From Corylus avellana (taxonomy: Eukaryota; Streptophyta; Magnoliopsida; Fagales; Betulaceae): DNA of 64,000 nt. Below the pieces are notes generated by a model. The model did no database searches. It was not told the DNA's origin and saw only the letters and a list, made by a program, of their open reading frames with translations. The position numbers and the translations under genes are program-made. The stretch covers positions 28,886,095-28,950,094 of the forward strand of contig NC_081544.1 of NCBI RefSeq assembly GCF_901000735.1, read 5' to 3'. Positions 24,901-35,829 of this stretch are shown here, piece after piece; position 1 is the first letter of the stretch, and every line of letters begins with the position of its first letter.

Positions 24901-27580
24901 AGACATACGGAGAGAGGAGGGGGCAAAGGAGAAAAAGGAAAAAGTAGTGGAAGGTAAGTTTAATTAACAAAGACCTAATTACAGTATTTAAGAAAGTTGT
25001 GGTTGCAAAGTTCACACATTCTAAAATTCGATGAAGTCTAAAGCTGGAAAGTCACTTGAATGTGGTAGTTGTTGGATACTTTCTTGTTATTGCAATGCAT
25101 ATGCATTTATGAGGTTTCTATGTTGTACAACCCTTTTATGCTTTTAAATTTACTTCTCATTATTGTCAAATTAGTATCTTCAAGCCACATTCTTTACTTA
25201 AATGAAAAGATTTAACACCTCTTTTATTTTCATAACAGTTAAACAGGTACCATGGAACAGTGGCTGTCTACCAAAGTAACGTTTCGAAAAACAAAATTGA
25301 TCTTAAACAGGCACAATACAAGGATATTGACAATCGGTACTTTGATCAGCTAATCCAGCTTAAGGTTGAATGTTTTTCTCCAGATTGCTTATAGGTGTTC
25401 TCCTTATTACTCGTACATATTAATAACTGGAAAACATTTTGTAACAGACAACTGAGATGGCAAACAAGGACCTGGACAGATACTACAATGCACTTGACAA
25501 GTACGCTTAATATATATATATATATATATGTTTCTTTTATAAGCTGTTATATTTTAAATGTGTTTTAAATTCTTTCTAAATCTTGTTCAGTTAAGCTAGG
25601 TGATGCCAGATTCTTGAAGCAATTTTTTTGTTACTTCTGGAATATAGTTATGTTTGCATTTTAGCCAACGAGCTCTAGCTCAAATGGCAACTCTTCTTGT
25701 AATTACCAAATGTAGGGTCGTGAGTTCAAGATCCATCCACCGGGTGTATGGACCTTTTCATCAGTGACACTGCCCCCTCCACCCCAAAATCAAAGGGGTG
25801 ACCCATGAGTTAGGGGGCGGCTCACAGACCCTCTGTTTGAGAGTGGCCACATGAGCCACCCCCACTGTGGGGGTGGCCGTGCTAGCCACTCCTAATATTT
25901 TTTTTTTCATCTTTGAAAAAGGTTAAGAGTTACAATTTTGTATGAGCTCCATCCAAAAAAATGACCGAATTTGTATGGGATTGGACAAAAGGATAACATG
26001 GACAAATTCAAGGAGCTAAAAGATAAAAATAGAAACTCAGGGAGTGATTTAATAAATGTCTAAAACTCAGGAGTGATTCAATAATTTTCCAAAAGTTACT
26101 AGTTTCAGTTTTGTCCATCAATATTGTCCACTAACAGTGCTACGCTGGTTTTCTGACAAACCTAAATAGCTCTTTTCTCTATCTTACACTTCTCCTCATA
26201 TATCTCAACTTCATTACTGCAGGTACGTTCTTTGGGACATCAGTAAGCCTAGTCAATAAGTGGTTGTATCTTAGTTGTCCAACATATTTTGCTCACCATT
26301 TTTTGGTGCTTCAAAAACAATCTATCAATCCGGCCCAATATCTTTCATAACCATGCATTATCTTTCTATTTGCACCGTTGATGGTGGATCCTGTGGGATG
26401 ACCCATTTACTTCTGGTTGTCTATCCATCTAGTGCCCAGCATCATATTGCTTCCATGCTGACTTCTAGTACACGCTTCTTAATTATCTAACTTGGTTTTA
26501 ATCTTTTTTCCTTGATGGAATTCTCTTGGGCAATAGACAGCTAGTGGTGGATTGGATCAAGGCTTTATTTTATAGTTCTAAATATTGGTGCTAAACTACT
26601 CATGAAAGTTCTAATGTAAAATGACAATGTTATAGTAAATAATTATGTTTTCTCTAATCCATTTCCTTTCAGAGCACTTATGCGATTCCACTCAATGAAA
26701 ATGGAAGAAATTAATAAAATAATAAGAGAGTTGTGGCAACAAACATACAGAGGGCAAGACATAGATTACATTAGTATCCATTCTGATTCTGAAGGTGCTG
26801 GGACTCGCTCCTACAGCTACAGGGTATGGAAATCCTTTTCAAACTGTTCTCCTCTACTTTTCTTTTTTTTATTATTATTATTGAGCTGGCCAAACTTTTT
26901 ATTCTTTGTTAATTGTTATTCTATTTGTTTCTGTCACATTTTTTATACAGGTTGTCATGCAGACTGGTGATGCAGAGTTAGAAATGAGGGGAAGGTGTAG
27001 TGCTGGGCAGAAGGTGAGTGATCATTGAACGCTTACTTTATCTACCACCTCTTTCTTTTACAAGAACTGGGAAACTAATGTTTTTAGTTCAGGTCCTTGC
27101 TTCCTTGATCATACGGTTGGCTTTAGCCGAGACTTTCTGCCTCAACTGTGGTATATTAGCACTAGATGAACCAACCACCAACTTGGATGGCCCAAATGCC
27201 GAGAGTCTTGCCGCAGCTCTTCTGAGGTATGAACATCCTATATCTTCACTTGAGAGTCTATTTTCGGACAAAGGCCTGCATTTACGCATCTTCTGTCGTT
27301 TTCCTGCAGAATTATGGAGGACAGAAAGGGCCAGGAAAATTTTCAGCTGATAGTGATTACTCATGATGAGCGTTTTGCCCAATTAATTGGTCAGCGGCAG
27401 CACGCAGAAAAATATTATCGCGTCACAAAGGACGACCAGTAAGGCCATAATTTCATCTTACTGGAACTGGTTTTACTATGATATTTTTTTCTTTATTTGT
27501 TTTTGTCTGTTCGACTAATGTCTCCTGCTCTGTTTTTCAGTCAGCACAGTATAATTGAAGCCCAGGAGATATTTGATTGA
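9943..27580 (+). CDS. RAD50: DNA double-strand break repair protein RAD50, complete, 27 exons
   Basis: Exons: 9943-10065, 10153-10239, 10625-10792, 11074-11249, 14329-14443, 14723-14951, 15133-15311, 15397-15567, 15777-15881, 15974-16081, 16182-16393, 16494-16586, 19179-19306, 19530-19644, 19749-19878, 20056-20265, 21978-22186, 22436-22637, 23975-24144, 24222-24546, 25239-25364, 25448-25500, 26673-26823, 26951-27013, 27093-27226, 27310-27438, 27541-27580. All introns are GT-AG, phases agree, and the sum is 3951 nt or 1316 aa, the length known for plant RAD50. Walker A GPNGAGKT is at residues 34-41, followed by a long coiled coil, the CPCC zinc hook at about 695-698, a second coiled coil, the signature SAGQK at about 1212-1216, Walker [12 protein letters not shown] near 1238-1247 and [11 protein letters not shown]50 is the ATPase and tether of the nuclear MRE11-RAD50-NBS1 complex in break repair, telomere care and meiosis. 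Intron 4 (3.1 kb) and intron 12 (2.6 kb) are unusually large. Confidence 0.97.
11411..12461. mobile_element. Transposon-like segment in RAD50 intron 4 carrying a gene fragment (copy 2)
   Basis: Same segment as 5720-6770, essentially identical, in the complete RAD50 gene. The foldback AAAATGTTTT / AAAACATTTT motifs flank the DEG9-like fragment. Precise element ends are unresolved. Confidence 0.4.
11897..12131 (+). pseudogene. DEG9-like protease exon fragment in RAD50 intron 4, copy 2
   Basis: Identical reading to 6206-6440, including [16 protein letters not shown] and the donor-like ATTG/GTAATGG end. This is the copy inside the complete RAD50 gene. It would be removed by splicing of intron 4, and nothing suggests a promoter or a full catalytic triad. 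Confidence 0.8.
12870..14060 (-). mobile_element. Degenerate antisense LINE fragment in RAD50 intron 4
   Basis: Reading the minus strand from right to left, 14060-13950 resembles the end of a LINE reverse transcriptase ([19 protein letters not shown] text). 13945-13619 then gives [19 protein letters not shown], matching the common plant LINE block K.HLV.W..VCSPI..GGLG. 13106-12870 gives [20 protein letters not shown]. The frames are broken, so this is an old non-functional insertion in antisense orientation to RAD50. A separate short LINE tail is inserted within it (13291-13364). Annotating this stretch explains why intron 4 is 3.1 kb long. Confidence 0.72.
13274..13381 (+). mobile_element. 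Very short 5'-truncated LINE tail with 17-bp target-site duplication
   Basis: The insert (13291-13364, 74 bases) contains TAGGGTTGCGCCCCC, then AATATATCTTTACTTATC and an A-run, which is the typical 3' end of a plant LINE. The direct repeats ATAAGATTCTATCTCAA at 13274-13290 and 13365-13381 are its target-site duplication. It lies inside the older antisense LINE fragment, so it is a nested, later insertion. Confidence 0.82.
14480..14505. repeat. (AC)n microsatellite in RAD50 intron 5
   Basis: About 12-13 AC units immediately downstream of exon 5. No other content. Confidence 0.95.
18145..18480. repeat. Direct duplication in RAD50 intron 12
   Basis: A block starting GTTCAAAGCTAAGTCTTAT and ending CTCTTAGCGGGGTTCACTTC occurs at about 18149-18311 and again at about 18341-18480, separated by a short TA run. 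The second copy lacks about 20 bases in the middle. The rest of intron 12 (16587-19178) is plain AT-rich DNA with a C-run near 16771-16786. Confidence 0.85.
20850..21640. repeat. Diverged direct duplication in RAD50 intron 16
   Basis: Two blocks of about 390 bases share ordered landmarks: TTAAGAG, an A/T-run, GATCTG, ATGATTGTGTTGTGTCATGT versus ATGATCATGTCATGTTCAT, AAGGAGTAACTTG versus AAGGAGTGACTTG, ACTACAAGGACT versus ACTACGAGGACT, and TTTTGATCAAACAGA. They run at about 20850-21240 and 21255-21640. The copies are clearly old. No protein is recognisable. Confidence 0.65.
25670..25745 (+). mobile_element. tRNA-derived SINE head in RAD50 intron 22
   Basis: TAGCTCAAATGGCAACT resembles a pol III A box and GTGAGTTCAAGATCC a B box, spaced as in tRNA-derived plant SINEs. 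The 3' end and target-site duplication were not resolved. A GC-rich GGGGTGGC repeat follows at about 25790-25900. Confidence 0.55.
25790..25900. repeat. GC-rich GGGGTGGC/GCCACCCC repeat
   Basis: Contains GAGCCACCCCCACTGTGGGG and GTGGCCGTGCTAGCCACTCC, a small GC-rich palindromic tract in an AT-rich intron. Similar tracts occur at about 52443-52500 and 60375-60470, so it is a dispersed family. Confidence 0.6.
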
Positions 27581-28983
27581 GGTTTTTCCAAACGAGTCTT
27601 GTGCGGGGTGTCATTCATTGGGATGTAGCAGCATATTGAAGGGTTGTGTACAGAATGCACAATGCTTGTGTTCTCTTGTAATAGGAAATAGTTAATTATC
27701 ATCTGCTATAGATGTGAAAGAATGGTTATTGTTATACATGTAAGCAGGGACCGGGATCATTTGCAGCCTCTCACATGAGGCCTGGGCCGTTCAGGCTGCC
27801 ATCTGAGTAGGTGGGGCTCGGACAGGCTACAGCCTCTCCCATAAGGCTGTCTTATTGAATTGCAATAAGGCAGCTTTATTTGCACATGAGCAGTATTTAT
27901 TTCATTAGTTGCATGAGGCTTTGACAGGCGCCGAAATTAGAAAATTGCAAACATTCTAAATCAATGGTAGATTGGTAGTGTGTACTTAGGCACTTTGCAT
28001 GTGCTCTACGAATGGCATGTTGAGCCACAATTTAGTCTCTTGTGAATTAAGAACAACAAACAATTTCAAGTCATCCCAAAAAGTATTTTAACTATAATTC
28101 TCAAGATAAGAACACCATTTAATCCCAAAGCAAATCATTCATATAAAAAAATAAAAAATAAATAAAAAAAATAAAAAAGGTCGAGATTTTTATGAAAACT
28201 CCATTCAACTTGAAAAAAACAATAATAGGGCAACTTGGAACAAATTCAGTAAAATAAAATCCTCCCAGGCTTGAGATTTATACCAACAATAGAGACAATA
28301 TAAGGAATTAGCAGCATCGTCTCATCATCCGTGGCCGCCAAAATTGCAAACGGCCCCGCAATGGCAGTGAGATCACCAACATAACGGTTGCCTCCAAGCG
28401 ATCACCACCGTGATCTTTTAACTCCATCCGTTTTTATATATATTTTTTAAAACAATTTTCTTTTTGTTTTGTGAAAACACTCCTCTCTGTGCACAATTGC
28501 CAAAGATCAACATGGACATAAAAGAGTGTATAAAGAAAGATACCTGCGAAAACATCATGGAAAAAGGGTCGAATTGGTTAAATGATAATGCGTTGACACA
28601 AATAACGACCGACGCTTCTAACAAAAATCGTAATATCATTTTACCAATCACTGCTTCCAAAGAATAAGGAAAACAAAAACTAAAACAAATTTGCACTTTA
28701 TTGTTCATTAGTACGGTGAATAAGAACATGATTTCTCCTAATTTCCCCATGAGACACAAGATATTTAAAAAAAAAAAACACAAAACAAAAAAAAGATTGT
28801 TATTGAGAGGATATGATACCAAACTCTCATAACACACACACCGACAAAGGCACAAGGCAGGAAATATAACAGCAGGCTAGCCTACGATGCCAAAAGGCAG
28901 AAGACGCTTTTTCTTTTCCCTCTTTTTTTATGCACCTTTATAACAACAACAAACTGTAATAGCAATGAATAAAAGCTCTACAC
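27581..28983. other. Convergent intergenic region between RAD50 and SHM4
   Basis: Holds both 3' untranslated regions. A hairpin with loop GAATTG-like sequence lies at about 27845-27874 (GGCTGTCTTATT paired with AATAAGGCAGC), just past RAD50. Two GC-rich words (GCAGCCTCTC and CTACAGCCTCTC) repeat at 27762-27840. The open frame at 28418-28855 on the minus strand has no family resemblance and is taken as chance. Confidence 0.6.
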
Positions 28984-31353
28984 CTAATCCTTGTACTTCA
29001 TCTCAGAAGTCAGGAAGCCGGGCATGTCGAAGGATGCCGAAAACTTCTCAACGTCAGCCTTGAGGTTCTCAATGTCCTTGTTGTTCACCAGGCCCTTGTT
29101 GAAGTCCTTCAATAGCTTTCCATGCTCCTTCTGGATCTTCAAGGTGATGCTCACAGCTTGGTGAAGAAACTCTGCTATCTGCTCGAAGTCCTTCTCAACC
29201 AACCCTCTTGAAGTCATGGCCGGGGTACCTGTCAAAATACACACTCACCGTTACTTATTCATGCAGATAAAGATATGAGCAATAATTGCATGGGTTATTA
29301 TCAAGTGAGAGAAGTAGTTTAGTTGCCATAAGGTGATGTGATTTTGACATAAATGTCGAAGAATGTTATCTTATTTCAATATAATATAAGACATCGAACT
29401 GCCATATAGCTCAATTTGTGTCTTAAAAAGTCATTCTCACAAGATGTGCATACAACCATTAGCAGAGAAGTAATGAAAGAAATTGATCCTTGGCATTTCT
29501 TACCAATTCGCACTCCTCCAGGAGCCAAGGCACTGCTGTCACCAAACACAGCATTCTTGTTCACAGTAATGTTACACAAGTCACAAAGCTTTTCAACCTT
29601 ATTGCCTGCAGGAACACCATGCATAGATAAATCAGAAGTGAAATTCCATGCCCACAACAGTTACTTTTTCTAAACCAAGTAACTCATTTCTTTTACCAGT
29701 CAACCCAAGAGGCCGAAGATCCCAGAGAACTAGGTGGTTCTCAGTTCCTCCAGTGACAAGCTTGTATCCCTTGCCCATCAGGTAGTTTCCAAGGGCAACT
29801 GCATTGGCCTTGACTTGCTTGGCATAGGCTTTGAACCCAGGCGCCATGGCCTGTTTCAGAGCAACAGCCAGAGCACCAATCTGGTGATTGTGAGGACCAC
29901 CCTGCAGGGAGGGGAAAACAGCAAAATTGATCTTGTCTTCAAAGTCGTAAACGGCACCCTCTGGCTGGCCCTTCTTGGCTGGTTTAGGCCCCTTCCGGTA
30001 GAAGATCATGCCAGCCCTAGGACCCCTCAAGCTCTTGTGGGTTGTGGTTGTGACAATGTCACAGAATTCAAAGGGGTTCGCAGCTTCCTACACCCAACAA
30101 TAAAAGCAACTATTTTAGACAAGAAACACCCAGATCATAAAAGGTCAGGTAGGAGACTAAGATCCATAGACACAGTAAATAAATGACAAAGCAATTATTT
30201 CAAAGCTCTAACAGATTGAATCCGAAGATGCCATGTATAGGAGGAGGGATCCAATAAGCTAATTAATTATTTGCATGTAAGATTCAAGATTCGGCACTAT
30301 AATACAATCATGCAGTCCACAATCAAGGATATTCATCCCATTTCCTCCCACATCATATATTTAAACTCCACTCAACTCAAAACACAATGTATCCAGAAGA
30401 TGCACAACGATTTCGCACTATAAAATTGTCACTTAAGTTTTAAATGTGCATGAACAAAAGTAAGAACTCAAATGCAGATCTACACAACCAATCACTCAAT
30501 TAAAGCCGAATTAGATTTTAATAAAAAAGACCCAGATCCAAAACATGCTAAACTGTGTTCCTCCCAAAATCAACCAGACCCCAAGTAACATGCAGATCTA
30601 AACCCAGAGCACACAACAAGACCCAATCAAATTAAAAACACAGATCAAGCATCAGCAATCAATGATCAAATATACCTGCGCAGCAACAAGGCCACTAATG
30701 TGAGCCATGTCACAGAGCAAGAGAGCGCCGCACTTATCCGCAACAGCGCGGAACCTGGCGTAGTCCCAGTCCCGGGGGTACGCACTACCACCACAAATGA
30801 TCAACCTGGGCCTGAAATCCAAGGCCTTCTCCTCCAACTTATCGTAGTCGATGTACCCAGTATCGAAAGACACCTTGTAGGGCAAGCTCTCGAAGTAAAT
30901 CGAGGTCGCCGAGATCTTCTTCCCTCCGGAGGTGTAGTACCCATGTGTGAGATGACCGCCAGAGGGAAGATCCAAGCCCATGATGCGGTCGTGGGGCTGG
31001 AGCACGGCCGTGTAGGCGGCGAAGTTGGCAGGCGAGCCGGAGTAGGGCTGCACATTGACGCCCCACTTGGTGGGGTCGAGGTGGAAGGCCTGGAGGGCGC
31101 GAGACCTGCAAAGGTTCTCGATTTCGTCAATGAACTCGTTGCCTCCGTAGTACCTGTTGCCGGGCATGCCCTCGGAGTACTTGTTGGTGAGGGCGCTGCC
31201 AAGGGCCTCGATGACGGCGAAGGAGGTGAAGTTCTCCGACGCAATCAGCTCGATGCCCCGGCATTGGCGCCGCTTCTCCTTCTCAATGAGGTCGTGGATT
31301 TCTGGGTCCACCGTGTTGAGGGGTGTGTTTCCCCAGTCGCTGACGGGATCCAT
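28984..31353 (-). CDS. SHM4: Serine hydroxymethyltransferase, cytosolic type, 4 exons
   Basis: Exons on the minus strand: 31353-30676, 30087-29697, 29605-29504, 29228-28984. Phases fit and the product is 471 aa, the length of Arabidopsis cytosolic SHM4. It interconverts serine plus tetrahydrofolate with glycine plus methylene-tetrahydrofolate, using pyridoxal phosphate. Visible landmarks are [58 protein letters not shown] and the cofactor-lysine block [15 protein letters not shown] at the start of exon 2. The protein begins [12 protein letters not shown] with no transit peptide, which argues for the cytosol and against the mitochondrial isoforms. A TATA element lies 108 bases upstream of the ATG. 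The first exon is GC-rich, so its antisense strand carries a long chance ORF. Confidence 0.97.
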
Positions 31354-31458
31354 TGGGGCGGGAAAGAGAGAAAAGAGTGGAAGAGAGGCGGGCTCGAAGG
31401 AGAGGAGAGGAGAGGAGTGAAGAAATGCACAGATTTTGGTGGTGGGATTTGTGGGGGA

Positions 31459-31468
31459 GTTTATAAGA
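31459..31468 (-). promoter_or_regulatory. TATA box of SHM4
   Basis: On the minus strand the sequence is CTCTTATAAACTCC, about 108 bases before the start codon, a normal distance for a plant TATA promoter. No other candidate is closer. Confidence 0.6.
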
Positions 31469-31992
31469 GTTGCTTTGGTTGTGAATGTACGAGGCTACCC
31501 CTTTTCTTATTTATGCCTATTTGTCTTTTATTTTGTTGGTGGATCTTGGATTTGTACGCATGTGGTGGTGCCCCCGCCACGCGGGTACATTTTTTTTTTT
31601 TTTTTTCTGTGTTCTCTAAATTTATATTTTAGGAGCTTTTTAGACAACAAAATATATATATATATATATATAATAAGAAAAATACGCTAATCTTTTAAAT
31701 TGATTAACATTTTGCAAAGGCATTTGTAAATTTAAATTTTTACTATTTAATTCTTTTAAACTACCATTTCATTGTAATTTATAATCATAGGTTAGATTTT
31801 GAATCTTTGATATTACAATAAGTGTTATTTTGGGGAGTTAAAGTACAATATATTATTGTACATGAATTAGCGAAAACTTGCAATTATTTCTATGACTTTG
31901 TAATCTCATAGCATTTAACTGTAATTTTTCAGACATTTATACTCTGTATTATAAAAACTTTATACTCTTGATATTTCATTGATGAAAGTTAC

Positions 31993-33938
31993 AGATTTTG
32001 GTTAAAAAAAAAAAAGACTTTGTATTGCCCTTTTTCCTTTGTATTGCCGCCAAAGAAAAACAACAAGAAGGTTGTCGATGTCTTACCTAATTATGTCTTG
32101 ATTTTCTAAGCGAGAAATAGAGAAAAGTAGATCTGGGTTAAAGAAATGTGGACCCAGTTTAATTAATTAATGTAGTGCAATTTGTTTTTAGTCTTCCAAG
32201 CTACAAATCTTGTCAAAACTCAAAGGTCGTTGGTTCACTGGCCTTTTTAATTTGGGTTCGGATCCAAGCTACAAACTCCAGCCCAATGATTCATGTCTCT
32301 TTGACCCATGTCACTGCCTTAAAATATTAACATCATTTTGTGTTTTGTTTTTTTTTTTTTCTCTGAGCAAATATAAACAAAGAAAGGGTCATCAATTTTT
32401 GGTTTATTTGTTGTTTCTACCCGCCCCCACTTGCTATCCCCAAAGGCACTCTTCAACAGTTGCCAAACACATAGCTAGCCATTCTACTAATTGCTGTTTG
32501 GTCTTTTTGGACTGGATCCAGTTCTTGTTACTGTATTTGCATTGCATTTTACTATTTGGACTTTGTTGTCGGGATGCTTTCTCCTTTTGTGTTTCTTTAA
32601 TCATGTAACCCCCTTTCCATTGCTTGTTTAGAAGGGGAAAAAAAAAAGCCACTCTACTAACCAGTTGATTATTTTATCAAACTACTCCTTTGCAGGTTTT
32701 CAAGTTTAAGAATCAATTGGTCACTTTCGCAACACCCTAACCAAACAAAAACCAATAACTTTGACTATTCATGCCTTCGATCCATCCTTTATTCCAATTT
32801 TTCTTTTTGAAGTCAAACAAAAATGGTAACAATAAAACTAATACCCAACTCATTATTTCGTGTTATTTCTAAATATGAAGAACCGGCCACCGTATGATAT
32901 TTATAGTAATTATACCATGGAAACAATAAGAAGTTTAATTTCCACATAATTTTTTTTTTAAAAAAAAAAAAAAAATCATTTAATCAAGGGCATAAGTGGC
33001 TCCTTAACTGTTTTTCTTAATTGATTTAAGCCAAAATCATTTATTTAACACTCAGCAAATTGAGGTGCAAGTGTTTTCTCAATTGATTTACCAAAACAGA
33101 ATCCCCTGTTAATGCTAAACGAAGTCTTGCTGGCACAATATTTATCTTAATTAAAAGAAGAAGAAAAAAAATCAGTTGATGATGGGAAGGAATGAATGAT
33201 GTCGTCACCATGTCATTGTTATAGTTGGTAAATGGTAGGAGAATCTGGTTTGGAAAAAACGTTGAGTTTAGCGCTTTCAGGCCCTGGGAGTTCGTCGTGG
33301 GTTGGTGGCAAGACCCAATTTGGTCATTTCCATGGAGTACCAACCCCCTTGATACCGACATCTTCCTTCTCCCACAACTAACTCCTTTTTGCTGTCTACG
33401 TGGCTGCTGTTGCTTGTTGCCATTTCCTTCAATTTCTGAAATCTCTTGGTTGCATGCGTTTAACCCTTTAATTTAAGCCATTTTATTTTAATTGAAAGAG
33501 TTGGGACTTTCCATGACACCCTCACCTAACACACACCAACCCCAGGAGTTTTGCTGTTTTGGAGATAAACAAGTTCATATAATTATTGGCTTAATGTTAT
33601 AGCTTATGCTTTTCTCAACACTATTCCCTAAACATTAACGAGTTATTAATTAGCTTAATTTATAGCTTATGCTCTTCTATGTCACCTCAATTCTCTAACA
33701 AAGAGAGCATAAATTTGAGGCCTGACTTAAGTTGCCTACGTTATCTATAATTAGCTCTTTGACCAAAATGGGCTTTGTATGGTTTAGCTTAGCTTTCATT
33801 GAATGGTTCACCAATTTTCTTTGTCTGTTATAGAAAATTCAGTCTAACCAGATAGCCTAAAAATACAGTTTATTTATTTTATATTATAGTCAGAAAGATA
33901 GGACATAACCCTCATTGTCACAACCATACATTCAAATC
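31993..33938. repeat. Left arm of a large inverted repeat
   Basis: Positions here and in 35830-37775 sum to 69768 over nearly the whole length, so the right arm is the reverse complement with almost no differences (an A-run near 32001 varies). The left arm ends at 33938, the last base before an N gap. The right arm ends at 37775, the last base before another N gap. Confidence 0.93.
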
Positions 33939-34038
33939 NNNNNNNNNNNNNNNNNNNNNNNNNNNNNNNNNNNNNNNNNNNNNNNNNNNNNNNNNNNNNN
34001 NNNNNNNNNNNNNNNNNNNNNNNNNNNNNNNNNNNNNN
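33939..34038. other. Assembly gap, 100 N
   Basis: Placeholder gap of exactly 100 N, adjacent to the left inverted-repeat arm and to a TA microsatellite on its right. Confidence 0.99.
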
Positions 34039-34057
34039 ATATATATATATATATATT

Positions 34058-35212
34058 GGCTTCATTTATTTCGGCGTAAAGTATTTTATGTCATAAAATA
34101 TTTTTAAGGAATTCATTTTACAGGAAAATGTTTTACGATAAAAACATTTTTCGGCGTTTAGCGCGCACACGGAAAATCACAAATATTTTTTATATTTTTA
34201 TTTAATCATATAACCTATAAAATGTAATTTTTATTTACAACTGAAAATTACCCATTGTGACTCACCCGGGACCTGCCCATACCTCGCCTAGACCCTATCG
34301 AAACTTCGTCGGAATCAACCCAAAACCTTTGTAGGACCCGCCCAAGACTCGACAGGGACATTTTTATAATTTAGTATTTAATATGATTTTGAGTACACAC
34401 AAAATACCGGAAAATGTTTTATGCTGAAAACATTTTTCGACATCGGGGACCCGCCTGATTTTTCGTACATGCCAAATACCGAAAAATGTTTATAAGAAAT
34501 CATTTTCAAAGAAAATGTTTTTCGCTGAGTCCCAGGCAGGTCCCAGCGGGGTCCCTCATGGGTCCGGTCGGGTCCCAGTCAAGTCCTTGGTGACTCCCAG
34601 TCAAGTCCCGGGCAAGTCCCCGACGAGGTCTCGTTCAGGTCCTGATGGGTCTCGGGAGGGTGCTGGTCAAGTCTTGGGCGAATCCCGATCAAGTCCCGGG
34701 CAGGTCCCCGACAAGGTCTCGTTCAGGTCCTGATGGGTCCCGGGCGGGTGCTGGTCAAGTCCCGGGCGAGTCCCAATCAAGTCCCGGACAAGTTTGGTCG
34801 GGTCCCGATCAGGTCTTGGCAGGTTCTCGGGTGGGTCCAGTTGGGTCCCAGTCAAGTCCCGAGCAGGTCTTGGGCAGGTCCAGATTAAATCCCGAGTAGG
34901 TCCCAAGCGAGTCCTGGTCAAGTCCCAGGCAGGTCTCAGGAGGGTCCTAGTCAAGTTTCAAGCAAGTTCGGTCGGGTCCCGAGCAAGTTCAGGCGGGTCC
35001 CTTGGCCGGTCTTAGTAGGATCCGTCTATTTATGAATGAGATGTTCAACGTCAAAAAATGGTTTACGGTTTTGAAATCGTAAACCATTTTCCTTTAATTT
35101 TCGGTCAAAGAGAAAATATTTTATGTTGACTATTATTTTACGTCGCACAAAGCACCGAAAAATTTCAAAAAATATTTTCCGCAAATCATTTTACGGCGAA
35201 ACAAACAGAGCC
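34058..35212. mobile_element. Non-autonomous TIR transposon filled with GC-rich GTCCC repeats
   Basis: The left end reads GGCTTCATTTATTTCGGCGT. The right end, reverse-complemented, reads GGCTCTGTTTGTTTCGCCGT, giving terminal inverted repeats that continue imperfectly through AAAATATTTT. Sub-terminal motifs GGAAAATGTTTT and AAAACATTTTTCG recur on both sides. The interior (about 34525-35030) is a tandem array and there is no transposase. The element sits in a TA microsatellite next to a gap, so a target-site duplication cannot be read. The end type fits hAT- or Mutator-like non-autonomous elements, but the superfamily is not settled. Confidence 0.7.
34525..35030. repeat. GC-rich tandem array, about 10-base unit with 88-base higher-order period
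   Basis: Variants of GTCCCGGGCA, GTCCCGATCA and GTCCTGGTCA follow one another. A longer block beginning AAGTCCCGGGCAAGTCCCCG near 34603 recurs near 34691, a period of 88. The array is stop-poor on both strands, giving 70-95 residue open frames that are artefacts of the repeat. CCCGGG and CCGG sites are frequent in otherwise AT-rich DNA. Confidence 0.85.
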
Positions 35213-35829
35213 ATAATTTGTAATTTTTGAAAGTTTTAATTGAAATAATTATAAATTCATCCTTAGATTTTAAGCTAATATCGAATGGTTCAAACACAAA
35301 AGTTATCTTAAAACTCCTTATGAAAGCCTACTGTATCAAATCAATCATCTCGTTTAATTTTGTTCATTTTTCTTATGAAAAACCTTTATAAAATTACAAG
35401 TTTATTCTTCATTATTAAATTTCAATCACAAGTCAAAGACCAAGTTTGATATTTTTCTTCTAAGTAAATGAAATATAACATTCTTTAGGCCACATTTGCT
35501 TTTTTGGTTTTTTTTTTTTTTTGTAAAATATTAATAAATAACTCAAACACAAATCACTCATAAAAACAGTTTTTTTTTTTTGACCTTTATGTTACATAAG
35601 AACATTTAAAAAAAAAAAAAAAAAAAAACCCTTTAAAAGCATTTTGAATTAATTAGTTACTTCATAGGCTTATAAATTTTACATTTGTACTTGTTACTTC
35701 ACAGGCTGAATTTTGTAAGACAGAAAAGAAAAAAAAGAAAAAGGAATATTCTTCAGACTTGAATGAACCACTCACTGAAATGCAAGAATAACCAGAATGG
35801 GATCTTTTCAGCAGCCCTAAAAAGTCTCT

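Noticed and set aside
28418..28855. 145-residue minus-strand ORF
   Set aside because: Hydrophobic chance frame in the SHM4 3' flank, no motif.
30700..31632. 310-residue ORF on the plus strand
   Set aside because: It is antisense to the GC-rich first exon of SHM4, whose protein is certain; no family resemblance.
32210..32608. 132-residue ORF, repeated at 37160-37558
   Set aside because: It lies in the inverted repeat arms, is low in complexity and F/L/C-rich, and resembles no protein.
34515..35015. Several overlapping G/S/P/R-rich ORFs on both strands
   Set aside because: Product of the stop-poor GTCCC tandem array; not a gene.
34525..35030. CRISPR-like regular repeats
   Set aside because: A plant nuclear context, degenerate short units and no unique spacers; this is a tandem array.
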